From positions 7,327,501 to 7,391,500 of the forward strand of contig NC_019673.1 of assembly GCF_000328705.1 (NCBI RefSeq): a DNA stretch of 64,000 nt, read 5' to 3'. Both the position numbers and the translations under genes were made by a program. The DNA comes from Saccharothrix espanaensis DSM 44229. GTDB taxonomy: Bacteria > Actinomycetota > Actinomycetes > Mycobacteriales > Pseudonocardiaceae. Position 1 is the stretch's first letter; every line of letters begins with the position of its first letter. The notes beneath the pieces were generated by a model that worked only from the letters and a program-made list of their open reading frames with translations, had not been told where the DNA came from and searched no databases. This document shows, in pieces, positions 17,575 to 26,303 of this stretch.

Positions 17575-18642
17575 TCATGCCTCCGTTCCGAATGGCTGGG
17601 TGAAGCGGACATCGCCTTCGACCATGTCGCGCATGTCGGGCAGGCCGTTGCGGAACTGGAGGGTGCGCTCCAGGCCCATGCCGAACGCGAAACCGGAGTA
17701 CACCTCCGGGTCGACGCCGCAGTTGCGCAGCACGTTCGGGTTGACCATGCCGCAGCCGCCCCACTCGACCCAGCCCGCGCCGCCCTTCTTCTCCGGGAAC
17801 CACACGTCCACCTCGGCGGACGGCTCGGTGAAGGGGAAGAAGCTGGGCCGCAGCCGGGTCCGGGAGTCCTCGCCGAACATGGCCCGCGCGAACGCGTCGA
17901 GCGTGCCCTTCAAGTGGCCCATGGTCAGGCCCTTGTCCACGGCCAGGCCCTCGACCTGGTGGAACACCGGCGTGTGGGTGGCGTCCAGCTCGTCGGTGCG
18001 GAACGTGCGGCCGGGGCACACCACGTACACGGGAAGTTCGCGGTCCAACAGCGTGCGCGCCTGCACGGGACTCGTGTGGGTGCGCAGCACCAGACCGGAG
18101 CCTTCAGGGGCCACGTAGAACGTGTCCTGCATGGTGCGCGCGGGGTGGTCCTTGCCGAAGTTCAGGGCGTCGAAGTTGAACCACTCGGTCTCCAGCTCCG
18201 GGCCTTCGGCGACCTCGTAGCCCATGGCCACGAAGACGTCCCCGATGCGCTCGGCGAGCGTGGAGATGGGGTGGCGCGCGCCGCGCGGGACCCGGTCCCA
18301 CGGCAGCGTGACGTCGACGGACTCCTCGCGCAGCACGCGCTCGTCGCGTTCGACCTGGAGCACGGCGCGGCGCTCCTCGAACGCGAGCTTGACCGCGTTC
18401 TGCGCCTCGTTCACCCGCTTGCCCGCGTCGGCCTTCGCGGCCGGCGGCAGCGCGCCGATCTCGCGGCGGGCCAGCAGCACGGGGGCGCGGTCACCCAGGT
18501 GGCCCGGCTTGGCGGCGGCGAGCTCGTCGAGGTCGACCGCCTTCGCGAACGCCTCCCGGGCCTGCGCCACCGCCGTGTCGAGCGCCTCCGGTGAGAGCGC
18601 CGCGACCTGCTTGGGGTCGTACGGGTCGTTGGCTCCGGACAT
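17575..18642 (-). CDS. pheS: Phenylalanyl-tRNA synthetase alpha chain
   Basis: The 355-residue catalytic subunit has an N-terminal coiled coil (about 10-100), class II motifs including HPARTMQDTFYV, RTHTSPVQAR and the Phe pocket WVEWGGCGMVNP, and motif 3 FGMGLERTLQFR. The ATG at 18642 has GACGGGAGC about 13 bases upstream. No attenuator with Phe codons is evident in the leader, but I could not fold it. Confidence 0.97.
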   Translation of the reverse strand: MSGANDPYDPKQVAALSPEALDTAVAQAREAFAKAVDLDELAAAKPGHLGDRAPVLLARREIGALPPAAKADAGKRVNEAQNAVKLAFEERRAVLQVERDERVLREESVDVTLPWDRVPRGARHPISTLAERIGDVFVAMGYEVAEGPELETEWFNFDALNFGKDHPARTMQDTFYVAPEGSGLVLRTHTSPVQARTLLDRELPVYVVCPGRTFRTDELDATHTPVFHQVEGLAVDKGLTMGHLKGTLDAFARAMFGEDSRTRLRPSFFPFTEPSAEVDVWFPEKKGGAGWVEWGGCGMVNPNVLRNCGVDPEVYSGFAFGMGLERTLQFRNGLPDMRDMVEGDVRFTQPFGTEA

Positions 18643-18999
18643 GGTTGGTGGACAGCTCCCGTCGCGTGCCGTGTGAGAGCCACCCCGTCTTGGGCACGGA
18701 GCGGCGGGTCGATCCTAGGTGATCGGGCCGGGAGCGGGTCCACCGCGGCCGTGACTGACCCGTTACCCGTGATCCACCGTGAGGTCGATCTCCGCCGGCG
18801 GGGCCGCGCCGACCCCTCACCGGCGGCGTCCGCGCTGGTCAGGGCACCGGCGCGGACGCAGTGTCGGTGGGTGCCGGCACAGTGTGTGCCACGAGCCGCC
18901 GACCCGGCGGGCGAACCGCCGAAAACCGGGTCCGCCGCCGTCGACGCGCACCTAGAATCGACTGTCCGACGTACCTGACCCGAGGTGAATTCCACTCCA
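18643..18999. promoter_or_regulatory. Divergent promoter region of pheS and the Hsp90-like gene
   Basis: 357 bases with no gene. On the plus strand TAGAAT (18953-18958) fits a -10 element for the Hsp90-like gene. On the minus strand a TAGGAT (about 18712-18717) could serve pheS. I see neither a HAIR (HspR) nor a CIRCE element, so the Hsp90-like gene need not belong to the usual heat-shock regulons. Confidence 0.5.
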
Positions 19000-20754
19000 A
19001 TGGCACACACCTTCGGTGTCGACCTGCGCGGGATCATCGATCTGCTCAGCCACCACCTCTACAGCAGTCCCCGCGTGTACGCGCGTGAGCTGCTGCAGAA
19101 CGCGGTGGACGCGATCACCGCCCGACGCGCGCTCCACCCGGACGCGCCCGGCGAGGTGGTGATCGAGCCGATCGACTCCGGCACGGGCGGCACCCTGCGC
19201 ATCACCGACACCGGCATCGGCCTGACCGAGCGCGAGGTGCACGACCTGCTGTCCACCCTGGGCCGCACCTCCAAGCGCGACGAGCTGGGGTTCGCCCGCC
19301 AGGGCTTCCTCGGCCAGTTCGGCGTGGGCCTGCTCTCGGCCTTCCTGGTCGCCGAGCGGATCCGGCTCGTGTCGCGGTCCGCGAAGGGCGGGCCGGCCGT
19401 GCGCTGGACCGCCGACTCGGCCGGCAACTACGAGGTGGAGACCCTCGACGAGGAGGTGGCCGTCGGCACCACCCTCGAACTGGTGCCGCACCGCGACTCC
19501 GAGCACTGGCTGGAGCGCGAGGTCGTGCGCGCCCTCGTCGCCGAGTACGGCGAGCTGCTGCCCTACCGGGTGACGGTGGCCGGCGAGGTGCTGACCAGCG
19601 AGGCGCTGCCGTGGCTGGACGACCCGCTCGGCTACGGGGCGCGGGTGCTGGGCGTGCAGCCGTTCGACGCGATCCCGGTCGAGGTGCCGACCGTGGGCCT
19701 GACGGGCGTCGCGTACGTGCTGCCGCGCGGCGTGCACCCCGGCGCGCGCCAGTCGCACCGCGTCTACCTCAAGCGGATGCTCGTCGGTGACTCGATCGAG
19801 GGCCTGCTGCCCGAGTGGGCGTACTTCATCCGCTGCGTGGTCGACTCGTCCTCGCTGCGGCCGACCGCCAGCCGCGAGTCGCTCTACCAGGACGAGACGC
19901 TGCTCGCGGTGCGCGAGGAGCTGGGCCGGCAGGTGCGGGACTGGCTGGTCCGGCTGGACGCGACCGACCCGGACCGCACGGCCGCCCTGCTCGACGCGCA
20001 CCACCTGGGCATCAAGTCGCTGGCCCGGGTGGACGACGAGATGCTGCGGCTGGTCGAGCGGTGGCTGCCGTTCGAGACCACCGACGGCGCGCAGTCGCTG
20101 CGCCTGTTCAAGCGCAAGCACGGCACGATCTCGTTCGTGCCGGACGTGGACGAGTTCCGCCAGCTCGCGCCGGTCGCGCACGCGCAGGGCATGGGCCTGC
20201 TCAACGCGGGCTACGCCTACGACGTGGAGATCATGGACCGGCTGGTCGCGCTGGACGGCCCGGCGGCCGCCCGGCGGGTCGCGCCGGGTGAGGTGCTGGC
20301 CGCCCTCGGCGACCCGGAGCCGGAGGTCGAGCGGGCCCTGCGGGACCGGCTGGCGCTGGCCAAGGACGTGCTGGAGCGGCACGACTGCGAGGCCGTGCCC
20401 CGCGACTTCGACCCCGGTTCGCTGCCCGCGCTGCTGGTCACGAACGTGGAGGGCGAGCGCAAGCGGGACGTGGAGCAGGCCGGCGAGCAGGCCGACCCGC
20501 TGTGGGCGGAGCTGCTGGGCAGCCTGGTCTCGGCCGAGTCCGACGCCTCCCAGCGGCTGGTGCTCAACTGCCGCAACCCGCTGGTGCGGCGGCTGGCCGG
20601 GCTCCACGACTCGGCGCTGGTGGAGCTGACGGTGGAGTCGCTGTACGTGCACGCCCTGCTGCAGGCGCGGCGGCCGATGCGCCCCAAGGACACCGCCGCG
20701 TTGAACCGCTCGTTCCTGGAACTGCTGGACCGCGCCGTCGGAGGCCACGCGTGA
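19000..20754 (+). CDS. Hsp90-family ATPase (HtpG-like)
   Basis: A 584-residue Hsp90-family protein. The N-terminal GHKL ATPase shows ARELLQNAVDA (catalytic Glu/Asn), ITDTGIGL (ATP-binding Asp) and the lid motif GQFGVGLLSAF. The middle domain has the client/ATP arginine region VVDSSSLRPTASRESL, equivalent to VVDSxDLPLNVSRE in HtpG. The C-terminus is shorter than HtpG (about 620-630) and has no MEEVD tail. A family divergent from true HtpG is likely. ATG at 19000 is preferred over GTG at 18985, because GAGGTG precedes the ATG. It overlaps the next gene by GTGA. Confidence 0.88.
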   Translation: MAHTFGVDLRGIIDLLSHHLYSSPRVYARELLQNAVDAITARRALHPDAPGEVVIEPIDSGTGGTLRITDTGIGLTEREVHDLLSTLGRTSKRDELGFARQGFLGQFGVGLLSAFLVAERIRLVSRSAKGGPAVRWTADSAGNYEVETLDEEVAVGTTLELVPHRDSEHWLEREVVRALVAEYGELLPYRVTVAGEVLTSEALPWLDDPLGYGARVLGVQPFDAIPVEVPTVGLTGVAYVLPRGVHPGARQSHRVYLKRMLVGDSIEGLLPEWAYFIRCVVDSSSLRPTASRESLYQDETLLAVREELGRQVRDWLVRLDATDPDRTAALLDAHHLGIKSLARVDDEMLRLVERWLPFETTDGAQSLRLFKRKHGTISFVPDVDEFRQLAPVAHAQGMGLLNAGYAYDVEIMDRLVALDGPAAARRVAPGEVLAALGDPEPEVERALRDRLALAKDVLERHDCEAVPRDFDPGSLPALLVTNVEGERKRDVEQAGEQADPLWAELLGSLVSAESDASQRLVLNCRNPLVRRLAGLHDSALVELTVESLYVHALLQARRPMRPKDTAALNRSFLELLDRAVGGHA

Positions 20755-23549
20755 GCGACGAGAAGAACGCCGCCGAACAGCAGTTCGTCGAGGCGTACCA
20801 CCTGCCCGAGGGCATGGCCCGGCACGAGGCGCTGGAGCGCGCCGCGCGGACCGCCGACGCGGTGGACCACCTGCCGCTGGCCGTGAGCTGCCGGATCGCC
20901 CTGCTGCGCTCGGCCTACGACCTGGGCCGCTACGACCTGATGCTGGCCCCGTTCGCGTGGTGCGGCGCGGCCGAGAAGCGCGACCCGACCGCGTTCGACG
21001 AGTGGGAGACGCACAGCTACGACTGGGCGCACAAGTGGATCGTGAGCGGCCTGATCGCCGACCCGAGGTTCTCGCTGGCCCAGATCGGGTCGTTCGTGGA
21101 CCAGCTCACCACCCGCTACCAGCAGCACGGGTTCTCGATGCAGCCGGTGCACGGGGCGCGCGCCGACCTCGCCGAGCACATCGGCGACGAGGCGGCCTAC
21201 CGCGAGCACTTCGCGCGCTACCTGGCGATGGACCGCGGCCCGATGAGCGACTGCGAGGCGTGCGTGGTCGAGGAGCAGGCCGGGCACCTGATCCGGCAGG
21301 GCCGGTTCGCCGAGGCCGTCGCGCACGCCGAGCAGCAGTTGGAGAAGGAGACCGGCTGCGCGACCCAGCCGCAGGGCATCCTGACCACGCTGGCCCCCGC
21401 GTTCGTGACGCTGGGCGAGCTGGAGCGGGCGCGGCAGGCGCACACCGTGGCCTACCGGCTGGTCCGCGACGACCAGTACGGCGGCTACCAGGACGACCAC
21501 CTCGTGTTCTGCGCGACGTCGGGGAACGTGCAGCGCGGCGTCGAACTGCTCCAGCGGCAGCTGCACCGCGTGCACCACGCCCCGTCGCCCTCGCAGGCGA
21601 TGCACTTCGCGGCCGGCGCGGCGCTGCTGCTGAGCCGGGTCGCGCAGCCGGTGGAGTTCGCCGTGCCCAAGGACGGCCAGGTCGAGGTGCTGACCGCCGG
21701 GGCGCTGCGCGAGCTGCTGGAGGAGCGGGCGCTGACCATCGCGGCGCGCTTCGACGAGCGCAACGGCACCGACGCGGTCAGCCGCCGGATCAAGGCGAAG
21801 CTGGCGCTGGAGGACACCGCCCACGTGCCGCTGGCGGTGCCGGTCCCGACCGAGCCCGAGCCCGAGCCGGACGAGGAGCCGGTGGTGGCGGCCGACCCGG
21901 TGGAGCTGGCCCGCGAACTGGGCGAGGCGTTCGACCGGGGCGACTTCATCACCGGCATCCGGCTGCTCAGGTCGCTGCCCGCCGACCTGGAACCGCTGCT
22001 GCCCGAGGGCCTGGCGGCGGTCGTGGCGGCCCGGCGCGCGCTGGTCGGCCGGCAGTCCCGGCAGCCGGCCGAGGTGCGCGCCGAGCTGGACGCGGCCGTC
22101 GGGCGGCTGGCCGCGGCGGGCGAGGCCGACCTGGCCAACCGCTACCGGTGCCGCGGCGCGGTGCTGCTGGCCGAGGAGGAGGGCCCGGAGGCCGGCACGC
22201 TGGTGGCGCGCGAGTGCGTGGCCGAGGCCGACCGCGCCGGCGCGCCGCACACCCGGGTGCTGTCCCGGCTGCTGCTGGCCGACCTGCTCGCCGACGTGGA
22301 CGAGTACGACCAGCAGGGCGAGCTGGTGGCGGCCGCGCTGGCGCTGGCCGAGGCGGAGGTCCCGGACCTGGTGTCGCGGGCGCGCTGCGACCTGGCCCAG
22401 CACCGGGCCACGATCGGCGAGCTGGACGAGGCGACCGCGCTGATCGAGGGCATCCTCGCGGACGGGCCGTCGCCGTCGGTGCGGTTCGACGCGCTGCGAT
22501 TGCGGCTGAAGATCGAGACCGTGCGCGGCGACACCGCGGCGCTGGAGACGGCCACCGAGTTCGTCACCGCGTTCAGCACGCCGCGCGGCCCGTGGACCGC
22601 CGAGACGCACCGGCAGCGGGTGGCGTCGATCGAGCGGCTCGGCGTCGAGGAGCAGCACCTGGAGGAGCTGCGCGCGGCGATCGCGGCCGGTCACGAGGTG
22701 GGCGTGCCCGAGGACGTGGCGAAGGCGTGCCACGCGCTGTCCGGCGGCTACCTCAAGACGAACCGGATCGTGGAGGCCGCCGAGGCGCTGGAGGAAGCGG
22801 TCCGCGTCATCGAGGGCCACGACGTGTCGCACGACTTCGTGGTGCCCGTGCGGTACCGGCTGGCGCAGGCGTGCTCGCGGCTGGACGAGAACGAGGCGGC
22901 CCGCCGGCACCTGGAGGTGGCGCTGCCGCTGGTGCCGGCCGACGAGCCGTGGCGGCGGGCGCTGGTGCTCGACGTGCTGGGCGGCGTGCTGCGCCGGCTC
23001 GACGAGCCGCTGGAGGGTGCCCGCGCGTACGCCGAGGCGGCCCGCGCGTGGCAGGAGGTGCCGGACGAGGCCGAGGCCGCCGGGTCGTGGGTCGAGTCGG
23101 CGGCGGCCCTGCCGAAGGAGGAGCACACCGCGACCGTCGAGGCGCTGGAGGCGGCCGAGGTGCTGCTGCCCGCCGTCGAGGACGAGGACCACCGGACGCA
23201 CCTGGCGGCGCGGATCGCGGCGATCCGGGCGTTCCTGCACTACCAGGCCGGCGACCACGCGGCGGCGATCGAGCAGAACGGGGTGGCGGAGGAGCTGGCG
23301 GCGCGCCTGGAGGACGTCGACTGGCAGACGTTCCTGGCCCAACGCGGCGCGCGCTTCCTGCTGGAGGGCGGCGACCCGGCCAACGCCGAGGCCGAGGCCC
23401 GCCGGGCAGCGGCCCTGGTGAACGACGAGACGCCACCGCAGATCGTCGGCGACACCGCGAACGTCCTGGAGGAGTCCCTTCGAGCGCAGGACAAGCCCAC
23501 CGCCAACGACCCGATCCTCCGCTCCCTGACCACCCGCCTCGACAACTGA
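20751..23549 (+). CDS. Large TPR-like repeat protein coupled to Hsp90
   Basis: A 932-residue, all-helical, Ala/Leu/Glu-rich protein without signal peptide or membrane segments. Short helix-turn-helix repeats are visible throughout, for example LGELERARQAHTVAYRL and TNRIVEAAEALEEAVRVI, which read as degenerate tetratricopeptide repeats. An acidic Pro-rich linker (PTEPEPEPDEEP, about residue 365-378) splits it into two repeat lobes. The N-terminal lobe carries conserved-looking aromatic and Cys residues (CGAAEKRDP, DCEACVVEEQAGHLIRQGRF). The GTG start overlaps the Hsp90-like stop, so the two are co-translated. A role as partner or co-chaperone of that ATPase is inference. Confidence 0.75.
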   Translation: MSDEKNAAEQQFVEAYHLPEGMARHEALERAARTADAVDHLPLAVSCRIALLRSAYDLGRYDLMLAPFAWCGAAEKRDPTAFDEWETHSYDWAHKWIVSGLIADPRFSLAQIGSFVDQLTTRYQQHGFSMQPVHGARADLAEHIGDEAAYREHFARYLAMDRGPMSDCEACVVEEQAGHLIRQGRFAEAVAHAEQQLEKETGCATQPQGILTTLAPAFVTLGELERARQAHTVAYRLVRDDQYGGYQDDHLVFCATSGNVQRGVELLQRQLHRVHHAPSPSQAMHFAAGAALLLSRVAQPVEFAVPKDGQVEVLTAGALRELLEERALTIAARFDERNGTDAVSRRIKAKLALEDTAHVPLAVPVPTEPEPEPDEEPVVAADPVELARELGEAFDRGDFITGIRLLRSLPADLEPLLPEGLAAVVAARRALVGRQSRQPAEVRAELDAAVGRLAAAGEADLANRYRCRGAVLLAEEEGPEAGTLVARECVAEADRAGAPHTRVLSRLLLADLLADVDEYDQQGELVAAALALAEAEVPDLVSRARCDLAQHRATIGELDEATALIEGILADGPSPSVRFDALRLRLKIETVRGDTAALETATEFVTAFSTPRGPWTAETHRQRVASIERLGVEEQHLEELRAAIAAGHEVGVPEDVAKACHALSGGYLKTNRIVEAAEALEEAVRVIEGHDVSHDFVVPVRYRLAQACSRLDENEAARRHLEVALPLVPADEPWRRALVLDVLGGVLRRLDEPLEGARAYAEAARAWQEVPDEAEAAGSWVESAAALPKEEHTATVEALEAAEVLLPAVEDEDHRTHLAARIAAIRAFLHYQAGDHAAAIEQNGVAEELAARLEDVDWQTFLAQRGARFLLEGGDPANAEAEARRAAALVNDETPPQIVGDTANVLEESLRAQDKPTANDPILRSLTTRLDN

Positions 23550-23558
23550 CCGACTCCC

Positions 23559-23589
23559 CGGTGCCCCGCTCGACCAGGCGGGGCACCGA
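23559..23589 (+). terminator. Hairpin after the TPR gene
   Basis: CGGTGCCCCGC and GCGGGGCACCG arms flank a short loop 10 bases beyond the stop codon of the repeat protein. Confidence 0.7.
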
Positions 23590-23866
23590 GGCCCGCCCGC
23601 TCGGGTGTGCGGGGCCACGAGTCCGGCGCGGTCACCTGGGAGCCGGCGCGGGGCACCGAGGTCCGGTGCCGGGCGGACGATGAGAGCGCTCTCACTCGCG
23701 GAGCGGGCCGGCGGCGTGGCGGAATCACTGCGTGCTAGCGGTGTGCCGGGCTCTCGCTCGGGCCCGGCGGACCAGCGGACGCGGGGATTCGCGGCTCGGC
23801 GACCCGCAGACCTGCGGCTCAGCAGACCTGCGGCTCAGCGGGCCGGCGGCTCAGCGGGCCGGCAGT
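23590..23866. other. Intergenic region with palindrome and short repeats
   Basis: No gene is supported. TGAGAGCGCTCTCA at 23681-23694 is a perfect 14-bp palindrome with the GAGCGCTC core of LacI-family operators. At about 23809-23872 an imperfect 16-bp unit (CGGCTCAGC plus a variable half) is repeated about four times. Both flanking genes end here, so the palindrome controls no visible promoter. Confidence 0.55.
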
Positions 23867-24703
23867 TCAGCGGCTGGTGCGTTGGGCGCGGGCGGAGGCG
23901 TAGAGGCAGACGGCTGCGGCGGTGGCCAGGTTGAGGCTTTCCGCGCCGCCGTAGATCGGGACCTTCAGCGACGTGTCCAGGGTGGCGACCACCTCGTCCG
24001 GCAGGCCGTGTGCCTCGCTGCCGAACACCCACGCCGTCGGCTGCTCCAGATCGCCCCGCAGGTCGGCCGTGACCAGGTCTTCTTCCGCGTAGCCGTCCGC
24101 CGCGACCAGGCGCAGGCCGGCCGCGCGGCAGGCCGCGAACACCTCGTCGGCCGAGCGCGAGCGCGAGATCGGCAGGTGGAACACACTGCCGGTGGACGCG
24201 CGGACGCACTTGCCGTTGTGCGGGTCGACCGTGTCGCCCGCGAACACCACGGCGTCGGCTCCGGCCGCGTCGGCGACCCGGGCGACCGTGCCCGCGTTGC
24301 CGGGGTCGGCCACGCCGTGCAGGACCGCCACCAGCCGGGCGCCGGTCAGCGCCAACGGCACTTCGACCAGGTCGCACACGGCCACGATGCCTTGGGGCGT
24401 CACGGTTTCCGACAGGGCCGCCGCCGCTTTGTCGGTGACGCCGCTGACCGGCACGCCGGCGTCGAGCGCCGCGCGCACCAGTTCGGGGTTGCGGTCCGCG
24501 GCGACCGCGGTGACGAACAGCTCGTGCACCCGTCCCCGCCCGGCGGTCGACCAGGCCAGTGCTTCGCGCACCGCCTGCGCGCCTTCGGCGAGGAACCGGC
24601 CGGCGCGGTCGCGGCCGGGGCGGCGGGTCAGGTGTCGAGCGGCAACGACCCGAGGAGTCCGTTCGGTGAACGGAGCGTCCTCGGGTCGTGGTGCAGTGCT
24701 CAG
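23867..24703 (-). CDS. SpoU/TrmH-family RNA 2'-O-methyltransferase (TsnR-type)
   Basis: A SPOUT methyltransferase of about 278 residues. The N-terminal substrate-binding part has RAGRFLAEGAQAVREAL. The SPOUT core has LHGVADPGNAGTVARVADAAGA, WVFGSEAHGLPDEV and the knot segment VPIYGGAESLNLATAAAV. It probably methylates rRNA. The frame contains no ATG or GTG near the family's N-terminus. The best start is a CTG at 24703 that overlaps the rplT stop (CTGA) and has GAGGA 6 bases upstream. It is the fourth gene of the infC-rpmI-rplT operon. The start is uncertain; the family is not. Confidence 0.88.
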   Translation of the reverse strand: MSTAPRPEDAPFTERTPRVVAARHLTRRPGRDRAGRFLAEGAQAVREALAWSTAGRGRVHELFVTAVAADRNPELVRAALDAGVPVSGVTDKAAAALSETVTPQGIVAVCDLVEVPLALTGARLVAVLHGVADPGNAGTVARVADAAGADAVVFAGDTVDPHNGKCVRASTGSVFHLPISRSRSADEVFAACRAAGLRLVAADGYAEEDLVTADLRGDLEQPTAWVFGSEAHGLPDEVVATLDTSLKVPIYGGAESLNLATAAAVCLYASARAQRTSR

Positions 24704-25089
24704 GCGTTGTCCTCGACCGGCGCGTTCACGTCGGCGGGCAGCGCGGCCTTCGCCAGCTCGACCAGCGCGGCGAACGCGCCCGGGTCGCTGACGGCCAGCT
24801 CGGCCAGGATCTTGCGGTCCACCTCGATCTCGGCGAGGCGGAGACCCTGGATGAAGCGGTTGTAGGTCATGCCGTTGGCGCGGACACCGGCGTTGATGCG
24901 CTGGATCCACAGCTTCCGGAAGTCGCCCTTGCGCGCGCGGCGGTCGCGGTACGCGTAGTTGAGCGAGTGGAGCACCTGCTCCTTGGCCTTGCGGTACAGC
25001 CTCGAACGCTGCCCGCGGTAGCCGCTGGCCAGCTCAAGGGTGGTACGGCGCTTCTTCTGGGCGTTCACTGCCCTTTTGACGCGTGCCAC
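24700..25089 (-). CDS. rplT: 50S ribosomal protein L20
   Basis: The 129-residue protein begins MARVKRAVNAQKKRR, with the basic N-terminal extension that threads into 23S rRNA, and has YAYRDRRARKGDFRKLWI in the globular part. The C-terminal PVEDNA tail is longer than in E. coli. It is the third gene of infC-rpmI-rplT. Confidence 0.98.
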   Translation of the reverse strand: MARVKRAVNAQKKRRTTLELASGYRGQRSRLYRKAKEQVLHSLNYAYRDRRARKGDFRKLWIQRINAGVRANGMTYNRFIQGLRLAEIEVDRKILAELAVSDPGAFAALVELAKAALPADVNAPVEDNA

Positions 25090-25154
25090 GGGTCCATCCT
25101 GTCGATCTCGTGGGGCCGGTCAGGGCCCCGGGTGTTCACGGGGGGAGTGAAGGC

Positions 25155-25349
25155 TCAGAGCCCGAGCAGCTTCTTCAAGCGCGGCACGTCGTTCTTGGCG
25201 ACCTCGGTGGTGCCCGAGAGGCGGCGCGTCAGCTTGCTGGACTTCTTCTCCAGCAGGTGGCGCTTGCCGGCCTTCTCCCGCATCAGCTTGCCGCTGCCGG
25301 TGACCTTCACTCGCTTGGAGGTCCCGCTGTGGCTCTTGTTCTTGGGCAT
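25155..25349 (-). CDS. rpmI: 50S ribosomal protein L35
   Basis: The 64-residue basic protein has the L35 hallmarks MPKNKSHSGTSKR, GKLMREKAGKRHLLEKKS and RLSGTTEV. It lies between infC and rplT, the standard bacterial order. Confidence 0.97.
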   Translation of the reverse strand: MPKNKSHSGTSKRVKVTGSGKLMREKAGKRHLLEKKSSKLTRRLSGTTEVAKNDVPRLKKLLGL

Positions 25350-25419
25350 GTCCGTCCTCGTCTCGTGCAGCCACCGGGGTGGGGCGGCCTTGCGTGCTCC
25401 CGGCCCGGGGGCCGGGAGT

Positions 25420-26037
25420 TCACTCCTCGGCAGACTCCGCGACTTCGGCGTCGGTGTCGGCGTCGCCGCCGTCCTGCCGCACCGGGCGGGTCTTCGTGGT
25501 CTTGTGCGGCGCCAACACCATGATCATGTTGCGGCCGTCCTGCTTCGGGTTCGACTCGACGAAGCCCAGCTCCGCGACGTCCTCCGCCAGCCTCTGGAGC
25601 AGCCGGTAACCGAGCTCGGGCCGGGACTGCTCACGGCCCCGGAACATGATGGTCACCTTGACCTTGTTCCCGTGCGACAGGAAGCGGGCCACGTGGCCCT
25701 TCTTCGTCAGGTAGTCGTGCGGGTCGATCTTCGGGCGGAGCTTCTGCTCCTTGATGACCGTCAGCTGCTGGTTCCGGCGCGACTCGCGGGCCTTCTGCGC
25801 GCTCTCGTACTTGAACTTGCCGTAGTCCATGAGCTTGCAGACCGGCGGCCTGGCCTGCGCGGCGACCTCGACGAGGTCGAGATCCGCTTCCTGGGCGAGT
25901 CGGAGCGCGTCCTCGATGCGAACGATCCCGACCTGCTCGCCGTTCGGCCCGACCAGACGAACCTCGGGCACGCGGATGCGGTCGTTGATGCGCGGCTCGG
26001 TGCTGACGGGGGCACCTCGGTTCGAGGGACTTGTCAT
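25420..26037 (-). CDS. infC: Translation initiation factor IF-3
   Basis: The 205-residue protein has both IF3 domains: N-terminal (EPRINDRIRVPEVRLVGPNGEQVGI) and C-terminal (LRPKIDPHDYLTKKGHVARFL, then KVTIMFRGREQSRPELG). An acidic C-terminal tail (about 180-205) is added, as in other actinobacteria. ATG at 26037 is used; a second possible start is the GTG at VSTEPRIN, 10 codons in. Neither is the rare AUU that autoregulates infC in enterobacteria. Confidence 0.97.
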   Translation of the reverse strand: MTSPSNRGAPVSTEPRINDRIRVPEVRLVGPNGEQVGIVRIEDALRLAQEADLDLVEVAAQARPPVCKLMDYGKFKYESAQKARESRRNQQLTVIKEQKLRPKIDPHDYLTKKGHVARFLSHGNKVKVTIMFRGREQSRPELGYRLLQRLAEDVAELGFVESNPKQDGRNMIMVLAPHKTTKTRPVRQDGGDADTDAEVAESAEE

Positions 26038-26075
26038 TCACGTCCTTTGTGACTCGTGGTGCGCCAAAGACAAGA

Positions 26076-26103
26076 GGCCCCACACCTGTCCGGTGTGAGG
26101 CCC
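26076..26103 (-). promoter_or_regulatory. Hairpin in the infC leader (candidate attenuator)
   Basis: In the minus-strand mRNA, GGGCCTCACACC and GGTGTGGGGCC pair around GGACA and are followed by UCUUGUCUUU, a U-rich run unusual for this genome. This looks like an intrinsic terminator about 40 bases before the infC start codon. Leader terminators upstream of infC operons are known in other bacteria, some sensing L20. Here the ligand is unknown. Confidence 0.6.
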
Positions 26104-26240
26104 GCTTCCGACCGATCGCACAACGAACGGGCGCAGTCCACCCGTCGAGGTGACCGGACCCGGCCACCTGAGGCGGTGGAACGCGGGTGGGAGCGGGGCT
26201 CCACTTGCCGTCCCCACACGGGTGGGGACTGGTCGCGCGG

Positions 26241-26266
26241 AGAATACTACCAGACGGCCTTGTCAA
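26241..26266 (-). promoter_or_regulatory. Candidate infC operon promoter
   Basis: On the minus strand TTGACA (26266-26261) is followed after 14 bases by TATTCT (26246-26241). The -35 is a consensus match but the spacer is short, so the true -10 may differ. It would give a leader of about 200 bases. Confidence 0.45.
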
Positions 26267-26303
26267 CCCCCGAACCGGCGACCCGTCCGAGGCGGTTGCG
26301 AGA

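Noticed and set aside
15073..18594. 1173-codon plus-strand frame opposite pheST
   Set aside because: Shadow of two conserved synthetase genes.
18643..18999. HAIR/CIRCE heat-shock operator
   Set aside because: No CTTGAGT-N7-ACTCAAG or TTAGCACTC-N9-GAGTGCTAA pattern found.
20217..23618. 1133-codon minus-strand frame opposite the TPR gene
   Set aside because: Mirror of a strongly biased gene; rich in Arg/Gln/His runs, no motifs.
23809..23872. Possible att site or integration scar next to the rRNA methyltransferase
   Set aside because: No tRNA, integrase or matching second copy seen; only short degenerate repeats.
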